Source: Pelargonium x hortorum
Lineage: Eukaryota > Streptophyta > Magnoliopsida > Geraniales > Geraniaceae
NCBI GenBank assembly: GCA_036897525.1
Contig: JAYMTJ010000018.1
Span: forward strand, 81,572 to 145,571
DNA: 64,000 nucleotides
Direction of reading: 5' to 3'
In this document: in pieces, positions 62,949-64,000 of the stretch
Layout of the letters: each line of letters begins with the position of its first letter
How positions within the stretch are numbered: the stretch's first letter is position 1
The notes under the pieces: model-generated
What the model was told of the DNA's origin: nothing
The model's database searches: none
The model's input: only the letters and a program-made list of their open reading frames with translations
Position numbers and translations under genes: made by a program

Positions 62949-63365
62949 TCACTCAATTACAATCCTGAAACTGAAAGGACAAAACCCTATTGCAAGTTCC
63001 AGAGCAGAGAATCCCAGTATCAACTCTTTTACGTAGTCAGAGCTGAGATCCTGCGATTGACTTTTTGTATACAGTGCCACTAAGGCCCCATTGTCGGATT
63101 GAATCTTGAATTTAGAAAGGCCAGTTTTTTTATAAAACTGAGGAGAGAAGGTAGGATCAACAATGTATGCTACTGAGCTTGAATGATGTACCGGCGCCGC
63201 CCCGTGAAGTATCAGTTTGACTTTGTGGGTATTTATGAACTCTAAAATTCTAAAATTGCAAGACTTAGACCCTGCTCTATTATTTGAAAGGTATGGTTGC
63301 AGTAAAGTAACGAAAAATATTTTATAAGAATAACTCGCAGATTCGAACCTCCACTCTAACTCCAT
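62949..63365 (-). CDS. hypothetical 138-codon frame, ATG start
   Basis: The second-longest frame in the window and the longest with an ATG. The N-terminus (MELEWRFES) arises from a T-arm-like GGAGGTTCGAATC, so a tRNA-like fragment may overlap the start. The rest mixes polar and hydrophobic residues, including HGAAPVHHSSSVAYIVDP near the middle and a hydrophobic end (LGFSALELAIGFCPFSF). I recognise no domain. CpA and TpG are frequent and TpA modest here, unlike the flanks. There is no neighbour or regulatory signal to add support. It could be an unknown protein or part of an inserted element, although a frame of this length can occur by chance. Confidence 0.3.
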   Translation of the reverse strand: MELEWRFESASYSYKIFFVTLLQPYLSNNRAGSKSCNFRILEFINTHKVKLILHGAAPVHHSSSVAYIVDPTFSPQFYKKTGLSKFKIQSDNGALVALYTKSQSQDLSSDYVKELILGFSALELAIGFCPFSFRIVIE

Positions 63366-64000
63366 TTGAACTTAAACTTAAAAAAGTCTTGCCTTAAGTA
63401 TGTTTCACCTTATTCGTAGTATCTGGAATTGAATATCCTTTAATTTAAATTACTCCCAAGAGTTTCCGCATAAGAGCTTTGACCAGACAACCCCGCTTCA
63501 AAAAGTTATACTTGAGTACTATACTAACCCGAGCTTGGTTTTACCACTTACCTCTTCTCTACACTAACGGGAAAGTAGATATGCATCTTCATTTTATAGA
63601 AATTTACCTTGTATCAGATCAGAAAACAAACAGTAATACATAAGAACTGACCAAAGGGCTGCCCTGCGCAGAGAATTTCCATTTGCTCAATAAAAATTTC
63701 TTATTATAGCGCCTTTTTAATTATTAGAAAGCCTTTTCTTTTTTCTTTATAAAATTAATTATATATAAAATTTCAAAAAAAGAAAACTGACGTAAAAGTA
63801 TATCTGTTATAGCACACGAAAAAAAGGCCAGTTGAAATATAATAATAGCCGGGAATTCCTTTACATTTAGATATTTACTTCCCATTTACAAGGGATATTT
63901 CAATAAAAAATCCTACTTTTTCGAAGGAGTTTCTCTTACATGGCTGAAGAAGAAGCTTCGATAGGCAGGGTAAGTGGGAGGTTTCTAAACCTGTACTACA
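63366..64000. other. AT-rich non-coding end of window
   Basis: No open frame of interest and no recognisable signal. Short A and T runs are common. Confidence 0.65.

Overview
Most of this 64-kb window is AT-rich DNA (roughly 35-37% G+C in the lines I counted by hand) with no gene I can recognise. No reading frame exceeds 156 codons. I found no rRNA, no known protein domain, no intact mobile element and no CRISPR array. In-frame TAA and TAG are very common on both strands. Hand counts on seven scattered 60-base lines of the bulk sequence usually gave TpA/ApT well above 1 and (CpA+TpG)/(ApC+GpT) below 1. That is the signature left by CpA-to-TpA decay, best known as repeat-induced point mutation (RIP) in filamentous ascomycetes.

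Against this background lie a few islands with more CpA/TpG, fewer T runs and longer frames: about 15.0-15.75 kb (156-codon frame), 39.15-41.95 kb (diverged internal repeats and an acidic D/E/T-rich frame), 45.76-46.11 kb, 50.2-53.95 kb, 61.0-61.35 kb and 62.95-63.37 kb. None of the frames has a function I can name.

The clearest features are degenerate tRNA-like sequences: one at 6.43 kb, one at 41.67 kb, and about seven between 52.7 and 57.2 kb. Three have Lys-type anticodon loops (one altered to UUA) and one is an 88-nt Ser-type tRNA. Compared with sequences I remember, the two best Lys copies and the Ser copy look most like plant-mitochondrial trnK(UUU) and trnS(GCU). Most have broken stems and are probably relics.

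The origin is therefore unresolved. The tRNA relics point to non-coding DNA of a large, fast-evolving plant-type mitochondrial genome. The dinucleotide bias points to a RIP-mutated AT-rich block of an ascomycete nuclear genome. Either way this is a gene desert rather than a working operon or pathway, and I see no set of genes acting together. The leads worth following are the mutational signature, the tRNA-relic cluster, the islands, and an excess of short purine-to-pyrimidine palindromes such as GAATTC and GGGCCC.
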